Positions 49,617 through 57,708 of a stretch of DNA of 64,000 nucleotides are shown here, piece by piece. The notes under the pieces were generated by a model. The model was not told the DNA's origin and ran no database searches. It worked only from the letters and a program-made list of their open reading frames with translations. A program made the translations under genes and the position numbers. Origin of the DNA: Rosenbergiella collisarenosi (lineage in GTDB: Bacteria > Pseudomonadota > Gammaproteobacteria > Enterobacterales > Enterobacteriaceae). The stretch is from NCBI RefSeq assembly GCF_018494085.1, contig NZ_JABBFP010000002.1:310001-374000 (forward strand), read 5' to 3'. Within the stretch, counting starts at the first letter, position 1. Each line of letters opens with the position of its first letter.

Positions 49617-49769
49617 TCAGTGGTGAGGGGGCTCGCTGGCTGAAGAGTCCGAATGCCGCAGACAATAATGACCTTCCATATACATCCCACTCGCGCTAAA
49701 TCCGCCAGACTGAAGCCATTGGTTATAGAGCGCACGACACTGAGTAAAAAATTGCTGGAATCGTTGCAT
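49617..49769 (-). CDS. Candidate 50-aa protein between ompC and apbE
   Basis: Frame MQRFQQFFTQCRALYNQW... ending EPPHH. Supporting points: a good ribosome site (GCGGAGATGAC) 6-12 bases before the ATG, a bidirectional terminator 7 bases after the stop, and a non-random helical N-terminus rich in Gln and aromatic residues followed by a Gly/Ser/Tyr stretch (SGGFSASGMYMEGHY). No signal peptide or membrane helix. I do not recognise the family. Confidence 0.5.
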   Translation of the reverse strand: MQRFQQFFTQCRALYNQWLQSGGFSASGMYMEGHYCLRHSDSSASEPPHH

Positions 49770-49929
49770 ATGTCATCTCCGCAGAAGGGGGGCAGAGTAG
49801 TTCTTGCAAAGACAATGCCAACTTACCGCACCGGAAGATACGTGGACGTTTCGATAAGCGGTAAAATAATGGCTCTATTTTGGTGCGCATCTACTGGGCG
49901 TTGCCCTTTCACCGTTCAAGAGAGACATA

Positions 49930-50970
49930 ATGGTACACCCCACATTTCGCTTAACATCATTACTTATTCTATGTTGCAGTTTACTTGGATGTGATTCTGC
50001 GACGAAACCCGACCAGGTGTTTCAGGGGAAGACTATGGGCACAGTCTGGCGGGTGACGGTGGGCGGCTTGACTCAAGAGCAAGCGAAACAGCTCCCCGAG
50101 TTAATCCAACACCAACTCGATCAGGACGACCAAGAGCTGTCGACGTGGAAAAAGGATTCATGGCTGTCACGATTTAACCAGAACCCAAGCCTCAGCCCTC
50201 AACCGGTGAGCGATAATGTCGCCGCTATTATCTCCAGTGCGATGAATGTCGGGCGAGCGACTGAGGGAGCAATGGATATTACGGTGGGACCGCTGGTTAA
50301 TCTCTGGGGGTTTGGTCCTAATGCCCTTCCCACGCATACGCCAACTGATCAACAAATAGTTACGGCTAGAGAAAAAATCGGATTAGCGCATTTAACGCTG
50401 AGTGAAACGGCAAACGGTAACTTCTTGCGTAAAGATATTCCTGATCTCTACGTCGACCTCTCGACGGTAGGCGAAGGGTTTGCCGCCGATCATCTTGCAA
50501 GGTTAATGGAACAACAAGGCGTAAGGAACTATTTGGTGTCTGTAGGCGGAGCGCTTATCTCACGCGGGCAGCATCAAGCCGGACATTCATGGCGCGTGGC
50601 GGTACAAAAGCCGACGGATAAGCTTAACCAGGCTCAGGTTGTGGTGGATCTGCAAGGTCATGGTATTAGTACTTCTGGAGATTATCGGAATTATTACGAA
50701 CTCGATGGTAAACGGATATCACATATCATTGACCCGAATAGTGGTCGGCCGATCAATCATCATCTTGTTTCTGCTACGGTGATTGCGACCACCGCCTTGG
50801 AAGCCGATGCCTGGGATACAGGGCTAATGGTGCTTGGGACCGATAAAGCTAAAGCGCTAGCCTTACGTCATCATTTAGCCGTCTATTTGATCACTAAACA
50901 AGGGGATAACTTTGTCGGTTGGGCATCACCGACCTTCAAAACGTTTATCGTCGACGACTCAGACAGGTAA
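49930..50970 (+). CDS. apbE: FAD:protein FMN transferase ApbE (lipoprotein)
   Basis: Periplasmic enzyme that attaches FMN to Thr of flavoproteins (e.g. Rnf/Nqr-type subunits) using FAD. 346 aa (E. coli 351). Lipoprotein signal peptide with lipobox SLLGC (Cys ~22). Family motifs: GKTMGTVWRVTV, ATEGAMDITVGPLVNLWGFGP, LYVDLSTVGEGFAADHLA, VSVGGALISRG, and the Mg site HIIDPNSGRPI. Downstream of ompC as in E. coli. Confidence 0.95.
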   Translation: MVHPTFRLTSLLILCCSLLGCDSATKPDQVFQGKTMGTVWRVTVGGLTQEQAKQLPELIQHQLDQDDQELSTWKKDSWLSRFNQNPSLSPQPVSDNVAAIISSAMNVGRATEGAMDITVGPLVNLWGFGPNALPTHTPTDQQIVTAREKIGLAHLTLSETANGNFLRKDIPDLYVDLSTVGEGFAADHLARLMEQQGVRNYLVSVGGALISRGQHQAGHSWRVAVQKPTDKLNQAQVVVDLQGHGISTSGDYRNYYELDGKRISHIIDPNSGRPINHHLVSATVIATTALEADAWDTGLMVLGTDKAKALALRHHLAVYLITKQGDNFVGWASPTFKTFIVDDSDR

Positions 50971-50980
50971 GGAAGGATGA

Positions 50981-51601
50981 ATGTTTGATTTTTTCCAAGA
51001 TGAAGCGCCTTGGCAAGAGCCGTTAGCCGCCGGTGCCGTTATCCTCCGCCGTTTCGCACAATATGACGTGGATGCCCTGTATCGAGAACTCATACGTGTC
51101 GCAGAGCAAGCCCCGTTCGTTCATCGAGTCACTCCCGGTGGCTTTACCATGTCGGTCGCAATGACCGGCTGTGGGGCCGCACAATGGGTATCTGGGCGCG
51201 AAGGATACTTAAGCCAGTCCCAACACGTTGCGTTAAGTCCCTTGCTTCTTCATTTTGCCCAAAGCGCCGCAACCGCAGCAGGTTATCCGCACTTTATACC
51301 GGATAGCTGCTTGATTAATCGCTACGCACCAGACAGTAAAATGACACTCCATCAAGATAAAAATGAACGCTCTCTTTCTCACCCTATCGTTTCGGTATCT
51401 CTAGGATTGCCCGCAGTCTTTCTTTTTGGTGGCCTATCACGTAGCGACAAAACGGCAAAAGTGTTGTTGGAACATGGTGATGTTGTCGTGTGGGGTGGAG
51501 CGTCCCGTCTTTGCTTTCATGGAATTTCTCCCCTAAAGCCGGGTATTCATCCATTGACCGGACCCTATCGTTTTAATCTGACATTTCGTAAAGCGCTATA
51601 G
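50981..51601 (+). CDS. alkB: DNA/RNA dealkylation dioxygenase AlkB
   Basis: Fe(II)/2-oxoglutarate dioxygenase that repairs 1-methyladenine and 3-methylcytosine. 206 aa (E. coli 216; a short loop after REGYL is missing). Iron ligands: H-x-D in LHQDKNE and the distal His in CFHGISPL; 2-oxoglutarate-binding Arg in RFNLTFR. EPLAAGAVILRRFA and PGGFTMSVAMT match E. coli. Ten bases after apbE; the adaptive-response gene ada, which sits between them in E. coli, is absent, so alkB is probably expressed with apbE rather than through Ada. Confidence 0.95.
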   Translation: MFDFFQDEAPWQEPLAAGAVILRRFAQYDVDALYRELIRVAEQAPFVHRVTPGGFTMSVAMTGCGAAQWVSGREGYLSQSQHVALSPLLLHFAQSAATAAGYPHFIPDSCLINRYAPDSKMTLHQDKNERSLSHPIVSVSLGLPAVFLFGGLSRSDKTAKVLLEHGDVVVWGGASRLCFHGISPLKPGIHPLTGPYRFNLTFRKAL

Positions 51602-52330
51602 AGAGTCTACTACTTGCCAGCTCATTACTTCCGATGCAGTTTGCCAGTAATGGATATGCCAAGGTACGCAGGGATATTCAGCGGGCTGTGCAACGGAAGA
51701 TAGCGTAACGGTTATCTGACAACGTTGTGTATCTACCGCTTGAACCGTAACCTGCTCGAAGCCAAATAAGCGCTGGACACGAGGATAGACCGCTTTATAT
51801 ACCGTCTCCTTCACCGAAAACACCAAGGTCGTGGCCTGAGCTAAGCTAAAACCCGCCGCAGTCATGATCGCGACTTCGTTATCATTCATGATCATCGAAT
51901 ACAGCTCTGCCGCTTTACCCTCGCTGAGCGTCAGTTCAATATCATTACCGACGAGGCTAGGTACGCCATTAAGGATGACGAAGACTTTGTCTGCGTGATG
52001 AGACAGTGAACCATAGACCCCAGTTGGCCAAATCGGTGAACGATCTTCTCGATTGAGGAGTTGAAAACCCTTGATATTCATGGAATCGAGAAGTTCTGCG
52101 ACCAGCCAACGACTTGCCAGATATTCTGCCTGTCTTTTTTTTACAGCATGGCGTAGCGACTCAGGTAATACAAAGCCGAAGTGTTTGATGAGCGTGGGTG
52201 AAAATTCAGCCAGGTTAAAATGACAACAGGCGCTTGGGTAGGGCAGGGTGCTGAATTCTGCCTGAGTGATAAAGGGCAAGTCGGCCTTAGACTTCGCAAG
52301 TGTAAAGTGCGGGGGGAGTAATTGAGACAT
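51596..52330 (-). CDS. EntD-type 4'-phosphopantetheinyl transferase
   Basis: Transfers phosphopantetheine from CoA to carrier proteins. 244 aa, EntD/Sfp family: PSACCHFNLAEF start region, NREDRSPIWPTGVYGSLSHHAD, magnesium motif GNDIE (Asp and Glu kept; the middle residue is usually I/V), and FSVKETVYKAVYP. No siderophore or NRPS genes are nearby, so its carrier partner lies elsewhere. Convergent with alkB, overlapping it by 6 bases. Confidence 0.85.
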   Translation of the reverse strand: MSQLLPPHFTLAKSKADLPFITQAEFSTLPYPSACCHFNLAEFSPTLIKHFGFVLPESLRHAVKKRQAEYLASRWLVAELLDSMNIKGFQLLNREDRSPIWPTGVYGSLSHHADKVFVILNGVPSLVGNDIELTLSEGKAAELYSMIMNDNEVAIMTAAGFSLAQATTLVFSVKETVYKAVYPRVQRLFGFEQVTVQAVDTQRCQITVTLSSVAQPAEYPCVPWHIHYWQTASEVMSWQVVDSL

Positions 52331-52493
52331 AAACAGTTCATGGCAATAGTGAATGGTTTGAGGATACCCGCTAAGCCGACTTGCCGCGAGAAAAATCGGT
52401 GATCCGCCAAACCGGAAAAATCTGAAGGTAATATGCTAAATTTTTGCCAAGCTTAATACAATTATCCTAAACCACGATAGAGGAGTTATCGTA

Positions 52494-52754
52494 ATGAGTG
52501 AAGTTGAAAAAACACAATTAGATTATTTTCGTGATGTTACCTCACAGCTTAAAGAGATGCGTCACTACGCACAAAATAATACAGAGACGCTCTCGGCACA
52601 GTGGTTAGCGTTTGACGCAGGTGATTACAAGCATGCAGAGTTTGCAGAGCAAATTAATACGCTGCTTAATGCACAAGGTAAATTACTCGAAAGTATTGAT
52701 GCAACAATCCAAAACATTGAGATTGAGATTAATCATCAAGAACAAGAAAGTTAA
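52494..52754 (+). CDS. Small helical protein of unknown function
   Basis: 86 aa, acidic, no signal peptide, no cysteine, two predicted long helices (LDYFRDVTSQLKEMRHYAQNN and HAEFAEQINTLLNAQGKLLE...). A strong GAGGAG ribosome site precedes the ATG and a TACAAT -10-like hexamer lies at 52457-52462. I do not recognise a family. Divergent from the phosphopantetheinyl transferase. Confidence 0.75.
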   Translation: MSEVEKTQLDYFRDVTSQLKEMRHYAQNNTETLSAQWLAFDAGDYKHAEFAEQINTLLNAQGKLLESIDATIQNIEIEINHQEQES

Positions 52755-52921
52755 GATCTTCAGGGCAGCCACGGCTGCCTCATTCCCCGGTCATGATGTA
52801 CACACATTGTAAGGATTCCGTAAGCTATTCGCTTCTTCGTTGAGAGTCTGTTGAGAATTATCTTATTACTCTAGGCAAATATCGCGTTAACACGCGCAAT
52901 TTATCAGAGTGGGATATCTCG

Positions 52922-53860
52922 ATGGGACGTTTAAGAGAGTGGCGAAAAAATAACGAGACATGTAATGAGGTGCTGAGGAAATTTAATTTTTCTAAGCGTC
53001 TGTGTCGCACGGTGGCAACACATCCCATCCTATATTGGCATTATTTCCAGCAGTGTCGACACTCATCTATCGCACAACAGATCAGACAGCGCGATGACGT
53101 TGTTAGCCTCGTCTCGCGGCCCTTCAATAAGTACCTTAACAAATGCTGGACGATTAAACAGAAGCTTGAGGCGGCATCCGTCACGTTACAACGCCTTGAG
53201 CAAAGTATCGACCCGAACTTCGTTTCTACCCTCTTTGGACCGCAAGCGACCGGCATTACGCTCGCGACCCTTCAGCTTAAGACTGAAGAGCAGGCCACAC
53301 TCAAGCTGATGCATTCTCGTTTTGTCCGAGAAGGGGAAATGGGTATTTATCTTTTCACCCCACAGAGCGATTCACCGCTTTACAGTTTAACGTTCTCCTT
53401 CGATACGACGGGTAAAATTCTATGCCTATGCGGTTTACAAGGGCCTAAACCCGGTGAGGGGCAGGATCAAGTTAGAGCGATAACCAAGGCAATGTATGGA
53501 TTAAGGCCGAAGAACCTTTTGTTGTCTGCAGCCTACGCATTGGCCGATGGCTATGGGGTTGAGAAAGTAAGGGGGATTGCTGACAGTCACCATATCAAAT
53601 CTCATCATCTGAAATCGAGCTATAACACATTTTGGGAAGAGGTCTCACCCACGATCGATAGCCAGGGGTGGTATGAATTACCGCGTTATGAAGCACCGCG
53701 TGACGTTGAACTTGTGGAAAGTAAACACCGGTCTGCCTTCCGTAAACGTGAAGCGCTGCGCCAACAGATGAAAGCCGATATTGAACACCAGCTCCAAAAA
53801 ATAGCCGACTACTCTCAACCACGGGAAGTCGCGCGTGAGTTACAGGTTTCTAATGCGTAA
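52922..53860 (+). CDS. VirK/YbjX-family (DUF535) protein
   Basis: 312 aa. The DUF535 family includes Shigella VirK and E. coli/Salmonella YbjX, linked to virulence-factor export and resistance to envelope stress and peptides; mechanism unknown. Matching stretches: FNKYLNKCW, LYSLTFSF, LCGLQGPKPGEGQDQVRAITKAMYGLRPK, and YNTFWEE. No signal peptide or membrane segment. Its C-terminal ~50 residues are charged and coiled-coil-like. Last chromosomal gene before the prophage junction. Confidence 0.88.
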   Translation: MGRLREWRKNNETCNEVLRKFNFSKRLCRTVATHPILYWHYFQQCRHSSIAQQIRQRDDVVSLVSRPFNKYLNKCWTIKQKLEAASVTLQRLEQSIDPNFVSTLFGPQATGITLATLQLKTEEQATLKLMHSRFVREGEMGIYLFTPQSDSPLYSLTFSFDTTGKILCLCGLQGPKPGEGQDQVRAITKAMYGLRPKNLLLSAAYALADGYGVEKVRGIADSHHIKSHHLKSSYNTFWEEVSPTIDSQGWYELPRYEAPRDVELVESKHRSAFRKREALRQQMKADIEHQLQKIADYSQPREVARELQVSNA

Positions 53861-54242
53861 CCGTCATTAAAAATTATAGAGCACACCGTCAGCGGGCGGT
53901 GTGCGATGCCGAGTAGTAAGACTGGTGATATAAGGGCTAGTTTCGATTTTTTTACTCTTCGCGATAGAGTTCGTACCATATCCTATCTCCCCCGATTCGC
54001 GGAATACTGCGCGCTATACTCTCCGGAAGGTCTTGTGGTTAGCAGGCCAAGACTCATGTCGACAGAACCGGATATCATCAACACACGGTATTCGTTAGGG
54101 GGAGAAGGCCAGTAATACTTTGAAGTGGTATAGCCGATCGAGCCTTTGCAGTGGAAGTTTTGAGGGGATGTCAATTTTTCCCATCCACAAATCACAGCCA
54201 CAAAAAAAGCAGCCGTAAGTGGCTGCTTTTCTTTGGGATTTT
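53861..54242. other. Gene-free spacer before the prophage
   Basis: About 380 bases between the VirK-family gene and the tRNA remnant. Open frames on both strands (53906-54115 plus; 53983-54282 minus) overlap each other, have no ribosome site and no recognisable product, so I treat it as non-coding. It ends with the tRNA terminator. Confidence 0.6.
54202..54230 (-). terminator. Terminator of the tRNA-Pro gene
   Basis: AAAAGCAGCC / GGCTGCTTTT stem (54205-54214, 54221-54230) with a T-run on the minus strand, 13 bases beyond the tRNA 3' end. Marks the chromosomal side of the insertion. Confidence 0.9.
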
Positions 54243-54288
54243 TGGTCGGCACGAGAGGATTTGAACCTCCGACCCCTGACACCCCATG
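54243..54288 (-). other. Prophage attachment site in the 3' part of tRNA-Pro(GGG)
   Basis: On the minus strand the sequence runs from CATGGGGTGT through the T-arm GGTCGGAGGTTCAAATCC to the acceptor end CTCGTGCCGACCA. This is the 3' ~46 bases of a proline tRNA with anticodon GGG (E. coli proL type). The match stops abruptly before the anticodon-stem 5' side and D-arm, so the 5' half is not here. Integration normally recreates a full tRNA at the other junction with phage-supplied 3' sequence. Between this and the integrase stop, TGACTT occurs twice 10 bases apart (54395, 54405), possible integrase arm sites. Confidence 0.85.
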
Positions 54289-54420
54289 TTAGCTGGCGTT
54301 AATTAAATAAGTCCAATTAAATCATGTGGATATGTAGATTTAACTGTATAAACAAACAGTACCTAAAATACAAAAAGTGCATTATATACATCAATGACTT
54401 GGGGTGACTTATACCATCGC

Positions 54421-55602
54421 TTATGCGATCTTTATTTCACCGTGAGGAACACAAACCCACTCAATATGATTTTCAGTGTATATGCGCGTCGACTTGGCAT
54501 CGCTATGAGCCATTCTTGCCTGTGGGTCGATACCTTGCTGGTTGAATAAGAACGCTGAAAGAGCCCTTATTTCGTGAAACGTAGGGCGCTGATCTTCAGG
54601 CAATGTTGAAGCCACGCCAACCTGATCTCTTAATTTCGAGAAAGAACGGCTAATATAATCTGGTGCTACTTGTGTCGGATGCCCAACCTCCTGGCTAATT
54701 GGGTTACTTCTTTTTAAAGGTATTCTGTGCACCACATATGGGCTAGCAACATTATCTCGACTACTCTCTATGATGGATTTTAGCGCTGGGCCGATAGGGA
54801 TCGCTACATGAGAGGCTTCCTTGTGTTGTACTTTCTGCCTATGAATATATAGCGTTCCATATAGATCATTCTCTGGGCTATCTAACCATATACACCCGCA
54901 TACACCTTGGGCAGGTTTCTTAATTGAATATTTTATACGTGAGACCTCAAGCCTTGCATGACTCGTCTGAAGAGCTAGATCCATTGCTGTTTTAAGCCAA
55001 AGAGGGGCAGCATTATGAATTTTTCTGTAATCGGTAAGGCTAAGTCTTCTTCTGGTCTTTTTATCAACTCTGCGCATTTTCTTTCTTTCAGCAGGGTTAT
55101 CGATCATCAGGGACTCATCGACAGCATAGCTGAATAGCTTTTTCAGGAAGCTAACTTTCCTATTCTGTACGTTGGCAGAAGAGGTTTGATGGTACTTTGT
55201 GATAAATGCATTTACGTGCTCAAGCTGGATGTCACAGGCATAGATATCGGAGAAGAAATTTTTCACGCGGACGATATCATTTTTCCAAACGGCAACCGTG
55301 TCTGAGCTTGGTTTCTCATCAACAATAGCCCGGTCCAATAACTTCTCAGCATAAACAGCAAATGGTTTAGCCTCACCATTCTCTCCACCTGATTCCCTAA
55401 TCAGACTATCTAAGGATGGTGCGGTATCAGGCCGCATTCTGTTGTTATATTCGCGCGCGATGGCAATAGCCAAGGCTCTATCAGAGCCTAAGCTTTTACG
55501 CTTTCCTGTTATGAGTGTGAAACGATAAACATTTGCTGATTTATCAAAAAAAAGATGATCGGGAAGGTGCCTATTTTCTCTTTTGCGGGGACGCCCTAAC
55601 AT
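54421..55602 (-). CDS. int: Phage integrase (tyrosine recombinase)
   Basis: Integrates and excises the prophage at the tRNA-Pro site. 393 aa. N-terminal arm-binding region (LGRPRKRENRHLPDHLFF), core-binding domain ~75-170, catalytic domain ~190-393 with Arg I in TSHARLEVSRIKY, HEIRALSA (His-x-x-Arg), and the nucleophile Tyr in AHSDAKSTRIYTENH. The stop lies 130 bases from the att site, typical for tRNA-integrating phages. Begins directly after the excisionase stop. Confidence 0.93.
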   Translation of the reverse strand: MLGRPRKRENRHLPDHLFFDKSANVYRFTLITGKRKSLGSDRALAIAIAREYNNRMRPDTAPSLDSLIRESGGENGEAKPFAVYAEKLLDRAIVDEKPSSDTVAVWKNDIVRVKNFFSDIYACDIQLEHVNAFITKYHQTSSANVQNRKVSFLKKLFSYAVDESLMIDNPAERKKMRRVDKKTRRRLSLTDYRKIHNAAPLWLKTAMDLALQTSHARLEVSRIKYSIKKPAQGVCGCIWLDSPENDLYGTLYIHRQKVQHKEASHVAIPIGPALKSIIESSRDNVASPYVVHRIPLKRSNPISQEVGHPTQVAPDYISRSFSKLRDQVGVASTLPEDQRPTFHEIRALSAFLFNQQGIDPQARMAHSDAKSTRIYTENHIEWVCVPHGEIKIA

Positions 55603-55812
55603 TTAAGCCTCATTGATAAGATGATGAACAGCGCTTGATACAACACTGCTAATTCCCCAGCGCTCAGCTGAAATGACCCACACACTTCCGTCAACAATAC
55701 GGCCTTGTAATACGCCATTTCTTACCCACTTTTTAATGGTGCGATTATCAGGTTCTGACCCCGATTCAAACTCCCTCTTAGCCCATGCGCTGGCTCTCAT
55801 TAATTTGCTCAT
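55603..55812 (-). CDS. xis: Phage excisionase
   Basis: 69 aa, winged-helix Xis-like: EPDNRTIKKWVRNGVLQG followed by DGSVWVISAERWG. Directs integrase toward excision. GGAGG lies before the ATG; the integrase gene follows with no gap. Confidence 0.85.
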   Translation of the reverse strand: MSKLMRASAWAKREFESGSEPDNRTIKKWVRNGVLQGRIVDGSVWVISAERWGISSVVSSAVHHLINEA

Positions 55813-55846
55813 ACGTCCTCCACATTACCCGCTGCAACGGTTTTGA

Positions 55847-56407
55847 TTAGTCGCTGGTGGTCGGTACCAGCTTTTGCCAAATATCTGATACATACTTAGC
55901 TTGATGAATAGCATCATCAAGGGCGTTATGCTGATCACCAACAAACGGCATCTCTCGCTTTGGGTCATAGCCAAGTTGTCTACCGAGCTCAACGATGGTT
56001 CTCACATCCCGATCGTTCCAGAAATTCCAGAATGGTCGTAGCTGTGCTCGTCGATAAGCATCACGCAGTAGTACATTATCGAAGTTGGCGCCGTTACCCC
56101 AAAGCTGAATGTTTCTAGTTGTGCTCGTTGAAAGCGCAAACGACGATAGAGCCAACAGAACCTCATTGATATGGCTGGGATTGCTTGATAAAGCTTTTCT
56201 AGCTTCCTCGCTTTGCTGCATCCACCACATGATGGTATCTGCATCCGGTACCGCGCCGTTAGCCATCTCACTACGCAGAGTTGCCACTTGATAAAACTGT
56301 GGACCAAGCTCATCGGTCGACGGCTCGAAAAATACGGCGCCGATCGTGAGGATAGGGGAACCAGGTGCGGTACCCATTGTTTCGATGTCTACCATTAAGT
56401 GTTTCAT
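55847..56407 (-). CDS. Phage DEDD-family 3'-5' exonuclease
   Basis: 186 aa. DEDDh residues: Asp and Glu in LMVDIETMGTAPGSPILTIGAV, Asp in WGNGANFDNVLLRDAY, His and Asp in QHNALDDAIHQAKY. This type is often annotated as a 3'-5' exoribonuclease/ExoVIII-like protein in lambdoid phages. Probably acts in phage recombination or nucleic-acid turnover. Preceded by GGGGGGAT. Confidence 0.85.
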   Translation of the reverse strand: MKHLMVDIETMGTAPGSPILTIGAVFFEPSTDELGPQFYQVATLRSEMANGAVPDADTIMWWMQQSEEARKALSSNPSHINEVLLALSSFALSTSTTRNIQLWGNGANFDNVLLRDAYRRAQLRPFWNFWNDRDVRTIVELGRQLGYDPKREMPFVGDQHNALDDAIHQAKYVSDIWQKLVPTTSD

Positions 56408-56411
56408 TATC

Positions 56412-56594
56412 TTAATCCCCCCAACAGCTTAATTCTTCACGTACTGCATCATTTGCGGCCTCTTGTGAATCAAATTGACCATCACTCTCTACCACCGTAA
56501 CTTCCGCATTTTCCCGACAGAAAGCTTTCCACTCCTTGCGCGGTTGGCTAATTGCATTTGAGTTTTCATAATAACCCTTCTTCTTCCAGTTCGT
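56412..56594 (-). CDS. 60-codon phage open frame without a standard start
   Basis: Minus-strand frame ending ...EAANDAVREELSCWGD, tightly packed 4 bases upstream of the exonuclease start. Its composition looks like a real protein (QPRKEWKAFCRENAEVTVVESDG), but there is no ATG, GTG or TTG before codon 34. It overlaps the end of the upstream gene in the +1 frame. Options: an ATT start (codon 15, 56552), a +1 frameshift at TTA TGA A at the end of the 72-aa gene (56566), or a degraded start. The ATG at 56569 reads a different 26-codon frame. Confidence 0.35.
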   Translation of the reverse strand, partial: TNWKKKGYYENSNAISQPRKEWKAFCRENAEVTVVESDGQFDSQEAANDAVREELSCWGD

Positions 56595-56784
56595 TTACGA
56601 TGTCCATCACCTCGGTACCCTTCAAAAAATCAAATGCTGCGCAGGCCATTTCGAACATGAGCCTCTCTTGAGGGTGAGGTGATAGCCAGAATTTAAACCC
56701 TTCTCGGCTAACATAACCGTGCTGCTGATAAAATCTATTAGCCAGCTTAATGGCCTGGTTAACTATCTCAACTCTACGGTCCAT
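56566..56784 (-). CDS. Small phage protein of unknown function
   Basis: 72 aa, MDRRVEIVNQAIKLANRFYQQHG ..., helical, aromatic-rich middle (EGFKFWLSPHPQERLMFEMA), acidic end NELEEEGLL. No family recognised. ATG 56784 shares its A with the TGA of the methyltransferase gene; a TTG one codon upstream is unlikely. Confidence 0.7.
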   Translation of the reverse strand: MDRRVEIVNQAIKLANRFYQQHGYVSREGFKFWLSPHPQERLMFEMACAAFDFLKGTEVMDIVNELEEEGLL

Positions 56785-57269
56785 CAATCCCCCAATTCTT
56801 CGGATTTCAAGAATATAATCCAGTGCGTCTTATCACCTTTTCCGGCGCGTTGTCTGATTGTTGGCTTCTGGTCGGTAAGCTCAATTATCTGACTCACTGG
56901 TATCTGTGTTTCGTTCCATTTAAAAATCAAAGTGCCGTGTGTCCGCAGCACCCTAAATGCTTCTTTGAATCCAGCGGTAATATCATTCCGCCATGTTTCT
57001 TTGTTAAGGCAACCATACTTTTTACGCATCCAGCTGTTCTCTCCGGCACGGACTAGATGAGGGGGATCGAATACCACTTGGGCGAATGATTCATCTTTAA
57101 AGGGTAAGTTGCTAAAGTCGGCCACGACATCTGGGCTAATTACCAAATGGCGACCATCACATAAAATATGCTCTTCTTCTCTGATGTCGCAGAACGTTGT
57201 TCTATCGTCCTGCTTATCGAACCAGAACATGCGTGAGCCGCAGCACATATCTAATATTTGAGATGACAT
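56784..57269 (-). CDS. Phage class I SAM-dependent methyltransferase
   Basis: 161 aa. SAM-binding start ILDMCCGSRMFWFDK, acidic DIREEEHILCDGR, and the catalytic-type motif VVFDPPHLV (DPPH, as in amino-group DNA methyltransferases). TLIFKWNETQIPVSQI follows. Probably a small DNA methyltransferase that protects or marks phage DNA, without a matching restriction gene in view. GGGAGTGAT upstream. Confidence 0.8.
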   Translation of the reverse strand: MSSQILDMCCGSRMFWFDKQDDRTTFCDIREEEHILCDGRHLVISPDVVADFSNLPFKDESFAQVVFDPPHLVRAGENSWMRKKYGCLNKETWRNDITAGFKEAFRVLRTHGTLIFKWNETQIPVSQIIELTDQKPTIRQRAGKGDKTHWIIFLKSEELGD

Positions 57270-57270
57270 A

Positions 57271-57708
57271 TCACTCCCCCAATCCGTTTAGGCGTTTAAT
57301 CACTGGTGCGGCTTCTACTGCTGCCTTCTTTATCCAATCGTAAGCATCCCTCCACATACCTGTTTCAGTGTCGGGATTTTCAGCTTTAACCGAGTGATAA
57401 AACTCTACTGCTTTGACTAAATCCATTAACTCATGGGGCAAATTAATCTCCGGCACTGGCGGGGCGGTGAAGACCGCGTGGCGACCCAAATTAAAGCCGT
57501 CAGACACATTGAGAACCTCTAGTGATAAATCCTCAAGACATTTAATTTCTGCCACTGGCTCTGCCGTTAGCACCCCTAGGGCTATTTGGTCGCGTAGTTC
57601 TTCTAATTCACGTTGCTTTTTCAACGTGTAAACCGTGCATCGTTGCTCGATACTGGCATTGATGAAGGTGTTCAACTCTTCACGCTTCTCTTGTGTTAAT
57701 GCAATCAT
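57271..57708 (-). CDS. Phage early protein of unknown function
   Basis: 145 aa: a charged coiled-coil N-terminal half (EKREELNTFINASIEQRC, KKQRELEELRDQIAL) and a helical C-terminal part (WRDAYDWIKKAAVEAAPVIKRL). The layout recalls variable Ea22/Ead-type early proteins of lambdoid phages, but I cannot assign it. GGAGG upstream; ATGA overlap with the preceding gene. Confidence 0.7.
   Translation of the reverse strand: MIALTQEKREELNTFINASIEQRCTVYTLKKQRELEELRDQIALGVLTAEPVAEIKCLEDLSLEVLNVSDGFNLGRHAVFTAPPVPEINLPHELMDLVKAVEFYHSVKAENPDTETGMWRDAYDWIKKAAVEAAPVIKRLNGLGE

Noticed and set aside
49653..49994. 113-codon plus-strand frame across the apbE start
   Set aside because: Overlaps the apbE start in another frame, no ribosome site, and the minus-strand 50-aa frame is better supported.
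53983..54282. 99-codon minus-strand frame running through the tRNA remnant
   Set aside because: It begins inside the tRNA-Pro 3' sequence and crosses the tRNA terminator; such frames starting SGVGGSNPLVP are a well-known artefact of tRNA genes.
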